From: CAVXTF01 sp963701375
Lineage (GTDB): Bacteria; Actinomycetota; Acidimicrobiia; Acidimicrobiales; CAVXTF01
DNA: 64,000 nucleotides
Assembly: GCA_963701375.1 (NCBI GenBank)
Contig: CAVOZT010000001.1
Coordinates: forward strand, 248,001-312,000
Direction: 5' to 3'
Part shown: positions 27,165-36,216 of the stretch, piece after piece
How positions within the stretch are numbered: the stretch's first letter is position 1
Layout: every line of letters starts with the position of its first letter
Notes under the pieces: model-generated
Databases searched by the model: none
What the model was told of the DNA's origin: nothing
The model's input: the letters and a program-made list of their open reading frames with translations, nothing else
Made by a program: the position numbers and the translations under genes

Positions 27165-28429
27165 GCGACACCACGCAAGGCCCGAGCGGCGAGAGCCTCC
27201 CCCCGACCGGGGCGGCACCGAGCGCGGTTGCCTCTCTGCCGTCGCTGCCGACCGTGCAATGTCCGCACTGCGCCCAGATCGTCCCCGAGGGTCACTTCTG
27301 CGGATCTTGCGGAGCTCACCTGCTTCACTGGAACAAAGGTCGTGCGGCCGCCAGGCGACTGCACGCCTACGCGGCGTTCCCCGACGAGCCTATGTACCGG
27401 CTGAGCATCGTCTCGTCGCTCTTCCCGCACCTGTCTCATCACTCGCGGACCGTGTTCCGCGTCGCCACGGCATGGCTCGTCATCATCCTGGTGGTTCTTG
27501 CGATCGCTGGTCTCGAATCGCCTCTCATAGCGGTTGCGGCCGTGGGTATTCCGCTTCTGTTCCAGCTCTACGTGATCGACGTCGGTCCTTACGGCGACGA
27601 CGTCGTGCTTCCCACTTTCGTCACGCTCGTCGTCGGAGCCGCGCTCGGGGTCGGATGGGCGCAGATCGGTGGTCCTTACGTGCAGCGCGACCTGCTGCCG
27701 ACTCTGCAATCGAGCCTAACGAACCACGGTGCGTTCTCTGCTGCGGTGCTCGTACCTCTGACCGGTCAGTTGCTCATGTGCGTCCCGGTGGTCATGTTGT
27801 TGATCAGGAGGCGTTCGACTGAAGCTCTCGACGGATTCGTCATCGGCGCGGCGGGAGCGCTCGGCTTCACGGCTGCGGCGACCATCGCGAATCTCTCGTC
27901 GCGATTCTCGGGCGGGATACTCGCGCATCAGCCATTCGTGGACGTCATCAGCCAGGCACTGATCCGCGGCGTGAGCGTACCTTTGGTCGCGGCATTCGCC
28001 ACGGGTCTGTTCGGTGCAACGGCGTGGGTGCGTAGGCGCTCGGAGGCCGCGCCGACAGACGCAAGAGGCTTGTGGCTCACATCCCCGATCGGAGCCCTCG
28101 TTATCGCGATCCTGGTTCAGATCGGTCTCGGGTATACGGACATAGCACGTCTCCCGCTGGCTGTCGTCGTGGTGGTTCACCTGGCCGCCGTCGTCGTCTT
28201 GATGGCCTTCGTCCGAATTGGGCTACACCACGTACTCCTTCACGAGCACCACGACTTCGCGATCGGTCCTCCGCGCACTTGCACCAGCTGCCGTCACGTG
28301 GTGCCTGCCATGCCGTTCTGCCCGCAGTGCGGGGTTGCTCAGAACGCGATGTCCAGGGCTCACCGCAAGCGAGAGCTCGACCAGTTGGACGAGCCCGGTT
28401 CGCCAGTCACCGGTTCGGTGGTCTCGTGA
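27161..28429 (+). CDS. Zinc-ribbon polytopic membrane protein, distantly PrsW-like
   Basis: 422 residues from the ATG overlapping the protease stop. An N-terminal zinc ribbon (CPHCAQIVPEGHFCGSCG) and a C-terminal one (CTSCRHVVPAMPFCPQCG) flank about eight membrane helices. The middle segment STEALDGFVIGAAGALGFTA recalls the PrsW/site-1-type intramembrane protease family, but the acidic EExxK motif of that family is not seen, so protease activity is doubtful. Zinc ribbons on both ends of the chain place both ends in the cytosol. The gene is coupled on both sides, by ATGA to the sedolisin gene and GTGA to the next gene. Function unknown. Confidence 0.7.
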   Translation: MSDTTQGPSGESLPPTGAAPSAVASLPSLPTVQCPHCAQIVPEGHFCGSCGAHLLHWNKGRAAARRLHAYAAFPDEPMYRLSIVSSLFPHLSHHSRTVFRVATAWLVIILVVLAIAGLESPLIAVAAVGIPLLFQLYVIDVGPYGDDVVLPTFVTLVVGAALGVGWAQIGGPYVQRDLLPTLQSSLTNHGAFSAAVLVPLTGQLLMCVPVVMLLIRRRSTEALDGFVIGAAGALGFTAAATIANLSSRFSGGILAHQPFVDVISQALIRGVSVPLVAAFATGLFGATAWVRRRSEAAPTDARGLWLTSPIGALVIAILVQIGLGYTDIARLPLAVVVVVHLAAVVVLMAFVRIGLHHVLLHEHHDFAIGPPRTCTSCRHVVPAMPFCPQCGVAQNAMSRAHRKRELDQLDEPGSPVTGSVVS

Positions 28430-29241
28430 GCACCCACGTCCCTTCTGTGCCGGTTGTCCGCCCGGGATGGCCGACTCAGCCGCCCTCGGTTCCACCGCGG
28501 CCTGATTCGGGTTGGCCCGGATATGGGTACCCGCACGCAACCGGTGCCCGCGTCCGCGCGGCAAGCCGGCTGTCGCACCGCCATGTGCTCTCCGGGTTGA
28601 TGGGCGGACTCGCAGGAATCGTGGTGGTGCTGATCGTGGTCTCGCTTTTGGCCAAGACCGCAAGTCCGACGGGTTGCACAGGACTTACGTGTGAGATTCG
28701 GCCCGCGAGCGGCCCACCTGTAGAGAACGGAGCGCTCTACAAGAACCCGCAATTCGGCTTCACGGCCCGCATACTCACCCAGGGACTCCCCACGTCAGTC
28801 TCGACCGCGAACGGCGACCTTGCGATCACCTTCAATGGCAACAACGGTCTACAGGGAGTGCTCCAGCTCGGGGCTGAGGCGGCAGGCGGTCAGACCGCAG
28901 AGCAGATCGTGGACTCCGAGATAAACAAGATCGCCAATGGCGCGCAGCTCGCTTACGTGATCCCCGGGTCCATGATCGGGTACCAGCCGGGTTACGGTGC
29001 CGCCTACAACTTCGACTCGACCTCGAGCAACGGCCAGTCCGCCACATTGAGGGTCATCGTCCTGGCTGCGATCCGCAACAACATCGCCGTCGTATCAGTG
29101 TGCGCTGGTCCGCTTCAGCCTTTCGGGCAAGGGCAAGGCCAGCCCAACGACGGTCATCCGAGCATCGCCAATCTCATAATCGCTCAAGCCGGCGATCCGG
29201 TGATCAACAGCGTTCTGTGGCCGGGTCAGACGACTCCTTGA
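28426..29241 (+). CDS. Single-pass membrane protein with extracytoplasmic domain, unknown function
   Basis: 271 residues from the GTG overlapping the previous stop. A Pro-rich cytosolic tail of about 45 residues (PPSVPPRPDSGWPGYGYP) is followed by one helix (GLMGGLAGIVVVLIVVSLLA) and an outer domain of about 200 residues. The outer domain starts with two Cys close together (TGCTGLTC) and contains FTARILTQGLP, EQIVDSEINKIANG and RVIVLAAIRNNIAVVSVCAG; it is alpha/beta in pattern, resembling lipoprotein-like stress or PsbP-type domains only loosely. Third gene of the sedolisin operon and perhaps its partner or substrate. No family recognised with confidence. Confidence 0.7.
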   Translation: MSTHVPSVPVVRPGWPTQPPSVPPRPDSGWPGYGYPHATGARVRAASRLSHRHVLSGLMGGLAGIVVVLIVVSLLAKTASPTGCTGLTCEIRPASGPPVENGALYKNPQFGFTARILTQGLPTSVSTANGDLAITFNGNNGLQGVLQLGAEAAGGQTAEQIVDSEINKIANGAQLAYVIPGSMIGYQPGYGAAYNFDSTSSNGQSATLRVIVLAAIRNNIAVVSVCAGPLQPFGQGQGQPNDGHPSIANLIIAQAGDPVINSVLWPGQTTP

Positions 29242-29250
29242 GCCTGGGTG

Positions 29251-30573
29251 TCAGCCGTTGAAATACGGCGCATTGCAGATGAACCCTGCGTTCGGCGATG
29301 GTGGAATCCGAACGAACAAGCCGTTCACGATTCTTGCCAGGAGCCAGCACGATGGCGGCTGGCGCCCTCCGGGATCGGACGTGGCGATGAGCCCGTTCGC
29401 GTTGAACGAATGCACTTGTTTGAGCGCCTGAAGAAGGTCCGCAGACGTCGGGTTTGCGCCGGCGTGCTCGAGCCCCTGTGCGAAGAGCATGCCCGAGATC
29501 CATCCGTCGAGCGTGAACAGATCCGGCGTGAATCCCTTGTGTACCTTCTGCACCCAAGATAAGAAAGTGTCCACCTCAGGCACGGTCTTGGCGTCACGAC
29601 CGAGGTACAGAGCGTCAGTCTGGTCAAGGTAGATACCGTCTGCATTCGAGGCGCCGCCTGCGAGTTGAACAAAGTCGTTCACGTAGATCGGGCCTGCCGA
29701 CTCGATTACCTGAGGGTGGTAGCCCAGTTGGTGCGCCTCGGCGATGATGTGCTCGGCGTCGCTCGCATCCATGAGCGTCAGGTCGAGGAACTGCACGCCG
29801 GCGTGCTGCATGGCAAGAAGCTGGGTCTGGAACTGGGTGTCGAGGGGGCCGAAAAGAGTGGAATAGACGATCTTGTACCCGAGGTGCTTCATGGCTGCTT
29901 CGAATCCCAACGCCTGATACTCGGCCGACGACTCCTGGGCTATAAGGAGACCCACGTGCTTGATTGCCGTCGGGTATTGCTGAGCGAAGTACTCGAGCGG
30001 GCCGAGCTGCCAACCTCCGATTGCCGGGTCCGGGCTTACGGTATTGGGCAGGTCGAGCGTGGCCTGTGAGAGCGAAAGAGAGACGTTCGGGATGGTCGGA
30101 TGTTTAGCCAGGATCAATCCCCCGTCCTGGTCGTCCAGGGAGAACGAACCGACGAAGGCGATGACTCTGCCGATGATGGATTGCGTCTCGGCGATGTTGT
30201 CCTGACCGCTGAATTTGTCGTCTTCCGAGATGAGGGAGACCTTGCGCCCGCCGATCCCTCCTTGGGTGCTGTTCAGATACGAAAAATACGCGTCGGTTCC
30301 GACTGCTGCGCCCTCGAACAGTCCAGGGACAATGCCGCTGATCGTCGATATGTTCCCGACCGTTACACAAGTGGCGGTGATGGCGGCGGGGCAGCTCACC
30401 TTCAGCGCGTCTACCAGCTTTACGCTCGGCGCAACCGTCGGCACCGGCCCTCCTCCGCCGGCATTCGGAGACGTGTGCGTGGTGCAAGCTCCCGAGGCAA
30501 GAACGACGGCAAGCGCGGGAACCCACCCGGCAGCGTGACGCAATCGGCGCGGCGTGGAGCGGGTCGCAGTCAT
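29251..30573 (-). CDS. Branched-chain amino acid-type ABC transporter substrate-binding lipoprotein
   Basis: 440 residues. A lipoprotein signal ends LASGAC, followed by a Gly/Pro linker. The body is a Leu/Ile/Val-binding-protein fold (Periplas_BP_6): GNISTISGIVPGLFEGAAVG, YLNSTQGGIGGRKVSLISED, AFVGSFSLDDQDGG, KIVYSTLFGPLDTQFQTQL and MLFAQGLEHAGANPTSADLL. No permease or ATPase gene is nearby, so this is an orphan receptor or works with a transporter elsewhere. The ligand is unknown; this family binds amino acids, amides, short-chain acids or aromatic compounds. It diverges from the next gene with only 22 bases between the two starts. Confidence 0.85.
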   Translation of the reverse strand: MTATRSTPRRLRHAAGWVPALAVVLASGACTTHTSPNAGGGGPVPTVAPSVKLVDALKVSCPAAITATCVTVGNISTISGIVPGLFEGAAVGTDAYFSYLNSTQGGIGGRKVSLISEDDKFSGQDNIAETQSIIGRVIAFVGSFSLDDQDGGLILAKHPTIPNVSLSLSQATLDLPNTVSPDPAIGGWQLGPLEYFAQQYPTAIKHVGLLIAQESSAEYQALGFEAAMKHLGYKIVYSTLFGPLDTQFQTQLLAMQHAGVQFLDLTLMDASDAEHIIAEAHQLGYHPQVIESAGPIYVNDFVQLAGGASNADGIYLDQTDALYLGRDAKTVPEVDTFLSWVQKVHKGFTPDLFTLDGWISGMLFAQGLEHAGANPTSADLLQALKQVHSFNANGLIATSDPGGRQPPSCWLLARIVNGLFVRIPPSPNAGFICNAPYFNG

Positions 30574-30581
30574 CGTCGGCT

Positions 30582-30587
30582 TACGCT
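30582..30587 (+). promoter_or_regulatory. Candidate -10 element for leaderless transcript of the Ddn-like gene
   Basis: TACGCT ends 8 bases before the ATG at 30596 with no ribosome site between them. It sits in the 22-base gap between two divergent starts, so the promoters must overlap the opposite gene. Inference. Confidence 0.35.
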
Positions 30588-30595
30588 ATCGATCC

Positions 30596-31066
30596 ATGGC
30601 CGATCGCGCCCAGAACATTGCTCGGCGATTCGAGCGATGGTTCACTCGCGTCCACCCGCGTATCTATCTCGCAACGCACGGATGGATAGGCCACCGATTG
30701 GGCTGGTACCCGTCACTTGTTCTCGAGACGACTGGGCGGCGCTCAGGAATGGCGAGGAGGAGCGTGCTCCCTTACCTGCGTCACGACAGCGAGTACCTCG
30801 TTGTCGCATCGAACTTCGGTGGCGACCGTCCGCCCTACTGGTTGCTCAACCTGCAGTCTGAACCAAATGTCCGAATCCAGATCCGGCGCAAGCGTTTCGG
30901 TGCCAAAGCGGACGCGGTGTTCCCGGGCGACGAGCGCTACGAAGATATCTGGCGGGTCGTCACAAGAAACGGTCGCCGAGGTCCATACGAGCGCTACCGC
31001 ACACTTACGGCGCGTCCGATCCCCGTGGTGAGGATCGCTCCCGATTCAGGCTCTCAAGTCGATTAA
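30596..31066 (+). CDS. F420H2-dependent (deazaflavin) nitroreductase/quinone reductase family protein
   Basis: About 156 residues from ATG 30596 (MADRAQNIARRF). The Ddn split-barrel family signature is clear: LVLETTGRRSGMARRSVLPY, then DSEYLVVASNFGGDRPPYW and LLNLQSEPNVRIQI. Mycobacterial Ddn uses reduced F420 to reduce quinones and activates nitroimidazoles; other members reduce diverse small molecules. The earlier in-frame start at 30554 would overlap the divergent binding-protein gene. Together with the LLM oxidoreductase at 4166 it implies that the cell makes coenzyme F420. Confidence 0.85.
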   Translation: MADRAQNIARRFERWFTRVHPRIYLATHGWIGHRLGWYPSLVLETTGRRSGMARRSVLPYLRHDSEYLVVASNFGGDRPPYWLLNLQSEPNVRIQIRRKRFGAKADAVFPGDERYEDIWRVVTRNGRRGPYERYRTLTARPIPVVRIAPDSGSQVD

Positions 31067-31990
31067 GACCTTTCCGCGAACCGTTCGGCCCACCAGTTGC
31101 TCGAGGGCTTCGTTGACCTGCGCTAGCGGAAACGTGGCTCCAACCGATACCCGCATCTGACCCGCCGCGACTGCTCGAAGTGCTTGCTGCTTGGCTTTTG
31201 CCAGATTCTCCTCGGAAGCGATGAGCCCGCCGTAGCCGTAGATCGTGAGACTTTTCCGGTACAGGGCTTGGAGCGGCAACTCACCGCTGGTGCCGGCTGA
31301 AGTGCCGAAGAGCACCAGCCGACCGTGTTGAGCGGCAAGAGTGATCAGACGGCCCGTGTAGCCGTTACCGAGTGAGTCGAAAACGACAGTGGGCGAGAAG
31401 TCCGCGCATGCGTCCTCCAAGCCGAGCGCGTCGGATACGACACCTTCCTCGGCCCCGAGGCCCGTCAACCACTCACGATTCGCTTGGCGCTCGGTCTGCC
31501 CCCATACCGTCGCGCCAAGGGAACTGCAAAGTGAGACGATCATGCTCCCGACTCCGCCACTTGCCCCGAGGACGAGGACGCGATCGTTTGCCGTCACCTT
31601 GGCAAGCTCGACGACGACCGTCCAAGCCGTCGCTCCGGCCACTCCGATCGTCGCCGCCTGATCGAGGTCGACGCCGTCGGGTACGGCGGTCAATGCTCGA
31701 CTGGGGACGACAGCGGCTGAGGCCCAGAGCCCGTCGCGTCTTGTTCCTACGCCCGCTCCGTGCACGAGAACCCTCGTTCCGCCGGTGACGCCTGCGCCCT
31801 CTGTTCCGAGGGTTCGGGGTATCGGGCCGTCCGGTGCGGTGAGCCCCATCGCCCCGTATCGGTCAACCGGGTTTACCGCGCCCCAAGCCATATCGACAAG
31901 GACCTCGTCGGCAGTTGGCTCGCCGAGTTCTACCGTCTCGACACGAATGGGCGCGCAGTGCTCGATCAGCCTTGCCGCGTTCACCCTCAT
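31046..31990 (-). CDS. Zinc-type alcohol dehydrogenase-like/quinone oxidoreductase (MDR superfamily)
   Basis: 314 residues from the ATG at 31990 (MRVNAARLIEHCAP). The medium-chain dehydrogenase layout is present: a GroES-like N-terminal domain (VDMAWGAVNPVDRYGAMG, PRTLGTEGAGVT), then the NADPH-binding Rossmann domain (DRVLVLGASGGVGSMIVSL) and the C-terminal FPLAQVNEALEQLVGRTVRGK. The structural-zinc Cys cluster is missing, as in quinone oxidoreductases. These enzymes reduce quinones or activated alkenes with NADPH. The tail overlaps the end of the Ddn-like gene by about 20 bases in the opposite direction. Substrate unknown. Confidence 0.83.
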   Translation of the reverse strand: MRVNAARLIEHCAPIRVETVELGEPTADEVLVDMAWGAVNPVDRYGAMGLTAPDGPIPRTLGTEGAGVTGGTRVLVHGAGVGTRRDGLWASAAVVPSRALTAVPDGVDLDQAATIGVAGATAWTVVVELAKVTANDRVLVLGASGGVGSMIVSLCSSLGATVWGQTERQANREWLTGLGAEEGVVSDALGLEDACADFSPTVVFDSLGNGYTGRLITLAAQHGRLVLFGTSAGTSGELPLQALYRKSLTIYGYGGLIASEENLAKAKQQALRAVAAGQMRVSVGATFPLAQVNEALEQLVGRTVRGKVLIDLRA

Positions 31991-32054
31991 CGATCGGGAC
32001 GTTAGCGGGGTAGCTCCCAAGGAGCGGGTGAGCCAGTCAGGAGGCCTACGGATG

Positions 32055-34442
32055 TCAGCGGGACGGTGCCACGAACGCGGCAGCCATCTGAGGCTCGCGA
32101 GTGTGCGTCCTGTGCTCACGAATCAGCTCGGTTACGGCACCAGCCGGCGCCGGACGCGCAAGGTGGAAGCCTTGCACGTGGTCACACCCGAGCCGCCGCA
32201 CCGCCTGGAGTTGCGCTGCGGTCTCGATTCCTTCAGCGACCGTCTCTAGGCCGAGTGCATGGGCGAGGTTGTTCATCATGGAGATGAGCATGGCCGCGTC
32301 CTGATCGCTCGCAACATCGGCGGTGAACGAGCGGTCAAACTTCACGAAGTCGACGGGAAGCCGCCTTAGATACGAGAGCGACGACCATCCGGTTCCGAAG
32401 TCGTCGATGGCGATCGACACGCCGAGGTCCTTCAATCTTTGGAGTCGTTCGACTGCCTGGTCCGCACCCTTCATCGTGATGCTCTCGGTTATCTCGATGA
32501 TCAGGTCGCCGGGGGGGAGGCTGTACTTCGCGAGTGAGCGCGCGACCATGTCAACGACTCCCGGATCGTGCAGTTGCCGGGCCGACAGGTTGACAGAGAT
32601 GGTCGGACACACGATCCCGAGATCGCGCCACGCCGCCGCTTGGGCGCACGCCATGTCCATTGCCGCCGCTCCGACCGGCACGATCGCACCCGTCTCTTCT
32701 GCATATTCGATGAACGAGGTGGGATAAAGAAGGCCGCGGGTTGGGTGCTGCCACCGCATGAGGGCCTCGACGCCTGTCATGCGGCCTGTCCGAGCGCTCA
32801 GGATCGGCTGGTAATGAAGAGTCAGCTGGCCGAGGTGGTTCCCAAGTGAACCAAGCTCACTTTTCAGTTGCATCCTGGATACGACCCCGTCGAGCATGCT
32901 GGACTCGAATACCCTGTAGCAGCTCTTGCCGTTGTACTTGGCTTCGTACAACGCGATGTCGGCGTCGCGCAGCAACTCTTCTCCTGTTGGACCCGGGCCG
33001 GGCGCGAGAACGATGCCCACGCTGGCACTCGCCATCAGCTCGCTTCCACTGATGTCGAGAGGCGTTCTCAACATGTGCCCGACGCGCTCGACTGCCCTGA
33101 GGGCGTCTTCGGTCGCGATGACGTTCTCGAGCAAGAGGGCGAATTCGTCTCCGCCGATACGAGCGATCGTGTCTGCCTGACGCACGGAAGCCTGCAATCG
33201 CGAGGCAACCTGCTTCAGCACCTCGTCACCTGCGAGATGTCCCATCGTGTCGTTCACAGACTTGAAGTCGTCCAGGTCGACGAGCATCACGGCGAGCGTC
33301 CCGTGGTCACGTCTCTGGCGCTCGAGCGCATGTTCCAGGCGGTCAGCGAACAGAACTCGGTTGACGAGTCCCGTCAGGGGGTCGTGGAATGCTTGGCGTG
33401 CCAAGTCGACCTCGCGAGCCTCGAGCTCTGTGACTGTCGACTCGAGCCGGCGGTTCAAACGACGGTTCTCAAGTAGCGCCTGAAGTTGTCGCGCCATCAC
33501 GAGCGCAGTGGTCGTGGCACCGATCGCGAACAGGCCTCCGCCGATGGAATGACCCGTCGCCTCTTCGACGGCCGCGGTGAGGCCGGCCAACGTGAGCGGG
33601 ATGTACGGCACGACCAGCTGGGAGTTGGACTGGCCCTTTTGGCCCGGCTCGGCGGCCGCCGCCTGCCGAGGAGACAGCGCGGCAAGGGCGATAAGCAGGA
33701 AGCCAAGGACCCAACCTGTGTCCATCCAGTTACCGTTGCCGTAAGTGCCGTTCTGCGTCAGGTACGCGAACATGCTGTCGGAGAACGCGAGCGAGACAAC
33801 TCCCGCGGCGAGGAGCCCGAGCTGTCGCCGGCCGTTGCCCCGAGCTCGCGCCAACGAAGTGAGCGCAACGGTCGCGATGATCACGTCGCCGACCGGATAT
33901 GCGAGTCCCACTACTCGAGCGAATGGATCTTCGCCGCCAGAGCTCCAAACAGTGCCGAGAGCGGTCGCCCAACTGACGAACAAAAGCGAGCCGGCGATGA
34001 TCGCTCCGTCCAGCAGAGCCCTGAGGTTCCGGTTGACTGCTCCCGACTCGACCGCAAGCAGCAGCACGCCGGCCGCCATGAACGGGATGGCAAGCAAGAA
34101 GAACAGGTCCGCGAGCGAGGGGAACGGGACCTGGACGTTACGTACGAGCTCGTACCAGCACCAGATGCCCTCACCGATCGCCCACGACACCGAGGCCGCC
34201 GCGAGCAGATACCAGGAAAGGCGCAGACGACCCGCCGCCTTGCTTCCTGCCCAGGCGCAACCCGTAGCCGCGAGTGCAGCCGCAACTCCCTCGCCGATGT
34301 CGTCGAGCCACACACTCACATTCAGTCCGAGGGGGTTGAACACCATGAAGACCGCAAACACCCCGGTTACGGACGCGCAAATGAGCGTGAGGAGCCACCA
34401 GCGTCTTTTACTTAGTGCGGACACCACCCCTTTGATCGACAT
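32055..34442 (-). CDS. Membrane-bound GGDEF-EAL cyclic-di-GMP turnover protein
   Basis: 795 residues. The N-terminal 300 residues hold about eight or nine helices (SVTGVFAVFMVFNPLGL, LADLFFLLAIPFMAAGVLLL, WVLGFLLIALAALSP) forming a MASE-like membrane sensor. A short coiled segment (RLNRRLESTVTELEAREVDL) leads to a GGDEF domain with intact IARIGGDEFALLLE and an EAL domain with GVEALMRWQHPTRG, SVNLSARQLHDPG, EITESITM and IAIDDFGTGWSSLSYL. Both key motifs look complete, so it may both make and break cyclic di-GMP, the second messenger for surface attachment. It lies 126 bases downstream of the deacetylase gene on the same strand. Confidence 0.9.
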   Translation of the reverse strand: MSIKGVVSALSKRRWWLLTLICASVTGVFAVFMVFNPLGLNVSVWLDDIGEGVAAALAATGCAWAGSKAAGRLRLSWYLLAAASVSWAIGEGIWCWYELVRNVQVPFPSLADLFFLLAIPFMAAGVLLLAVESGAVNRNLRALLDGAIIAGSLLFVSWATALGTVWSSGGEDPFARVVGLAYPVGDVIIATVALTSLARARGNGRRQLGLLAAGVVSLAFSDSMFAYLTQNGTYGNGNWMDTGWVLGFLLIALAALSPRQAAAAEPGQKGQSNSQLVVPYIPLTLAGLTAAVEEATGHSIGGGLFAIGATTTALVMARQLQALLENRRLNRRLESTVTELEAREVDLARQAFHDPLTGLVNRVLFADRLEHALERQRRDHGTLAVMLVDLDDFKSVNDTMGHLAGDEVLKQVASRLQASVRQADTIARIGGDEFALLLENVIATEDALRAVERVGHMLRTPLDISGSELMASASVGIVLAPGPGPTGEELLRDADIALYEAKYNGKSCYRVFESSMLDGVVSRMQLKSELGSLGNHLGQLTLHYQPILSARTGRMTGVEALMRWQHPTRGLLYPTSFIEYAEETGAIVPVGAAAMDMACAQAAAWRDLGIVCPTISVNLSARQLHDPGVVDMVARSLAKYSLPPGDLIIEITESITMKGADQAVERLQRLKDLGVSIAIDDFGTGWSSLSYLRRLPVDFVKFDRSFTADVASDQDAAMLISMMNNLAHALGLETVAEGIETAAQLQAVRRLGCDHVQGFHLARPAPAGAVTELIREHRTHTREPQMAAAFVAPSR

Positions 34443-34567
34443 CGCGTCGTGAGGGCTTGAGCCACGTCGTGCCTGGACGAGCCAGGAATTTGCCCAATTT
34501 CACCGTTCGCATTGGCAAGGGCCGCGGCTACCCGCCCCAACTACCCAACCCATTGGCCCCGGATGCA

Positions 34568-35581
34568 CTACCCCGTGTCGTGGATCCGGCGCGCCATCTC
34601 GACCATCTCGTCACCCGGACCGCCGGTCGAGGGGGCTTCGGGCCGGTATGTCCGGCCGAGGAGGGTAGCGAGGGTCGCCCCGACGGACATGCGAAGCGCG
34701 TCGAGGTCGTAACCCCCCTCGAGGAACAGGACGAGCCGACCCAGACCTGGGCTGAAGGCCGTCACGGTCGACGCCAGGTCGGAAAAGTCCCCGGCGGTCA
34801 ACCGCAGGCTCGCGAGTGGGTCTGCCCTGTGGGCGTCGAACCCGGCCGAGACGAGTACCCAAGTCGGCCCGAACCGCTCCACGACGGGTCCCGCGACAGT
34901 CTCGAGTGCACGGCGAACCACGTCCCCTGTCGCTCCCGACGGGAGCGGAACGTTCACGTTGAGACCCGGAGCGTTTGGTCCGCCGGTGTCGTTTGCTGCT
35001 CCGGTGCCCGGGTAGAGGCGGCTCTGGTGCGTCGAGACGTAGAGAACACGTGGGTCATCCCAGAAGATGTCCTCGGTGCCGTTGCCGTGATGGACGTCCC
35101 AATCGACGATGAGCACTCGTTCCCCGCGTTCGGCTAGCAGGGCCGCTGCGACTGCGATGTTGTTGAGCAGGCAGAAACCCATCGCCCTGCTGGCGGATGC
35201 ATGGTGTCCCGGAGGACGGGCGGCTACGAACGCGAAGTCGCCCGCCCCGTCGTAGAGGCACTCGATGGCGGCAAGCCCTCCTCCGACGGCCAACAAGGCG
35301 GTGTCCCAGGATCCAGGAACAGCGACGGTGTCCGGGTCCACGGCACCGCCCCCTGCTTCGCAGAACACCCTCAAAGACTCCAGGTAAGGGCGGGGGTGGA
35401 CGAGCGCGAGTTCTTCCTCGGAGGCCCGTCGCGGCTCGGTGCGGACCACCGCATCGCGGATGCCGGCTGCGTCGATTCCGCTCAGTGCCGCCCGAAGCCG
35501 CGCCGGCTGTTCCGGATGATCGGGCCCGGTGTCATGCTGATCGAGCTCTGGGTTCGCTGCGAGTACGAGCACGTCGACCAC
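34568..35581 (-). CDS. Histone deacetylase-like (AcuC/acetylpolyamine amidohydrolase) family protein
   Basis: 337 residues covering a complete HDAC domain: an N-terminal HDTGPDHPEQPARL, the catalytic His pair in ARPPGHHASA, the zinc ligands in LIVDWDVHHGNGTED and SAGFDAHRADPL, and a final LFLEGGYDLDAL. Bacterial members remove acetyl groups from acetyl-CoA synthetase (AcuC), acetylpolyamines or other amides. No acs gene is next to it, so the substrate is open, although an acyl-CoA ligase of a related kind is at 56150. Probably cytosolic because no signal sequence is seen. The start is ATG/GTG at 35581. Confidence 0.87.
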   Translation of the reverse strand: MVDVLVLAANPELDQHDTGPDHPEQPARLRAALSGIDAAGIRDAVVRTEPRRASEEELALVHPRPYLESLRVFCEAGGGAVDPDTVAVPGSWDTALLAVGGGLAAIECLYDGAGDFAFVAARPPGHHASASRAMGFCLLNNIAVAAALLAERGERVLIVDWDVHHGNGTEDIFWDDPRVLYVSTHQSRLYPGTGAANDTGGPNAPGLNVNVPLPSGATGDVVRRALETVAGPVVERFGPTWVLVSAGFDAHRADPLASLRLTAGDFSDLASTVTAFSPGLGRLVLFLEGGYDLDALRMSVGATLATLLGRTYRPEAPSTGGPGDEMVEMARRIHDTG

Positions 35582-35675
35582 CGTACGCGGAAAACGGCGT
35601 GCGGATGTTCCGACGGGCGACTCCGACGTACTTTGATCGATCTCGGATCTCGGTCTCCGGTGATTTCCCCCCGGT

Positions 35676-35681
35676 TAGGGT
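35676..35681 (+). promoter_or_regulatory. Candidate -10 element for leaderless transcript of the DinB-like gene
   Basis: TAGGGT ends 6 bases before the ATG at 35688 and no Shine-Dalgarno fits between. Same arrangement as upstream of 5041 and 42062. Inference. Confidence 0.4.
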
Positions 35682-35687
35682 GGCGAC

Positions 35688-36191
35688 ATGGCCGAAGAAC
35701 GCGTCGATCCACCCCTTGCCGCCGACGAACGCACGATGCTCGAAGCGTGGCTCGAATGGCAAAGAGGAACGCTTGCAACCAAGTGCGAAGGGCTCGACAA
35801 CGAACAGTTGCGCGAGCGATCCGTTCCTCCTTCCTCCTTGTCGCTGATCGGTCTGGTGAGGCACATGGCCGATGTCGAGCGCGGTTGGTTCCGCCGCTGT
35901 CTCGCAGGTGAGGACGTCAAACCTGTCTACAGCTCGAAGGAGGACCCGGACGGGGATTTCGACCGGATCAACGAAGGGGACCCGCAAGCCGATATTGCGA
36001 AATGGCGTGACGAGTGTGAGCGCGCGCGCTCCGTTTTCGCAAACATCGTGTCGCTCGACGATATGGGCAAAGGGCGGAATCACGAGTTCTCCGTGCGCTG
36101 GGTTCTGGTTCACATGATCGAGGAGTACGCGAGGCACAACGGGCACGCTGACTTCTTGCGCGAGCGCATTGACGGGGCGACCGGCGACTGA
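35688..36191 (+). CDS. DinB/DUF664 family protein
   Basis: 167 residues with the DUF664 four-helix pattern: LEAWLEWQRGTLATKCEGLD, SLSLIGLVRHMADVERGWFRR, FSVRWVLVHMIEEYARHNGHA. The three His residues (RHMAD, HMIEE, RHNGH) are placed as the metal ligands of DinB-like proteins. Relatives use mycothiol or bacillithiol in S-transfer or isomerase reactions, but most DUF664 members have no known substrate. Stand-alone gene, converging on the DUF885 gene with 25 bases between the ends. It probably has a leaderless start. Confidence 0.82.
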   Translation: MAEERVDPPLAADERTMLEAWLEWQRGTLATKCEGLDNEQLRERSVPPSSLSLIGLVRHMADVERGWFRRCLAGEDVKPVYSSKEDPDGDFDRINEGDPQADIAKWRDECERARSVFANIVSLDDMGKGRNHEFSVRWVLVHMIEEYARHNGHADFLRERIDGATGD

Positions 36192-36216
36192 GAGTGCACC
36201 CGACCTAATAATCGCG

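Noticed and set aside
27161..28429. PrsW-type intramembrane protease
   Set aside because: Only a loose likeness of one helix; the acidic EExxK motif is not visible.
33486..34415. 309-residue open frame opposite the GGDEF-EAL gene
   Set aside because: Arg/Glu-rich shadow of a well-supported gene on the other strand; typical for high-GC DNA.
34455..34475. CCTGG-ACGAG-CCAGG hairpin as terminator of the HDAC-like gene
   Set aside because: Stem is only five pairs with no T run on the relevant strand.
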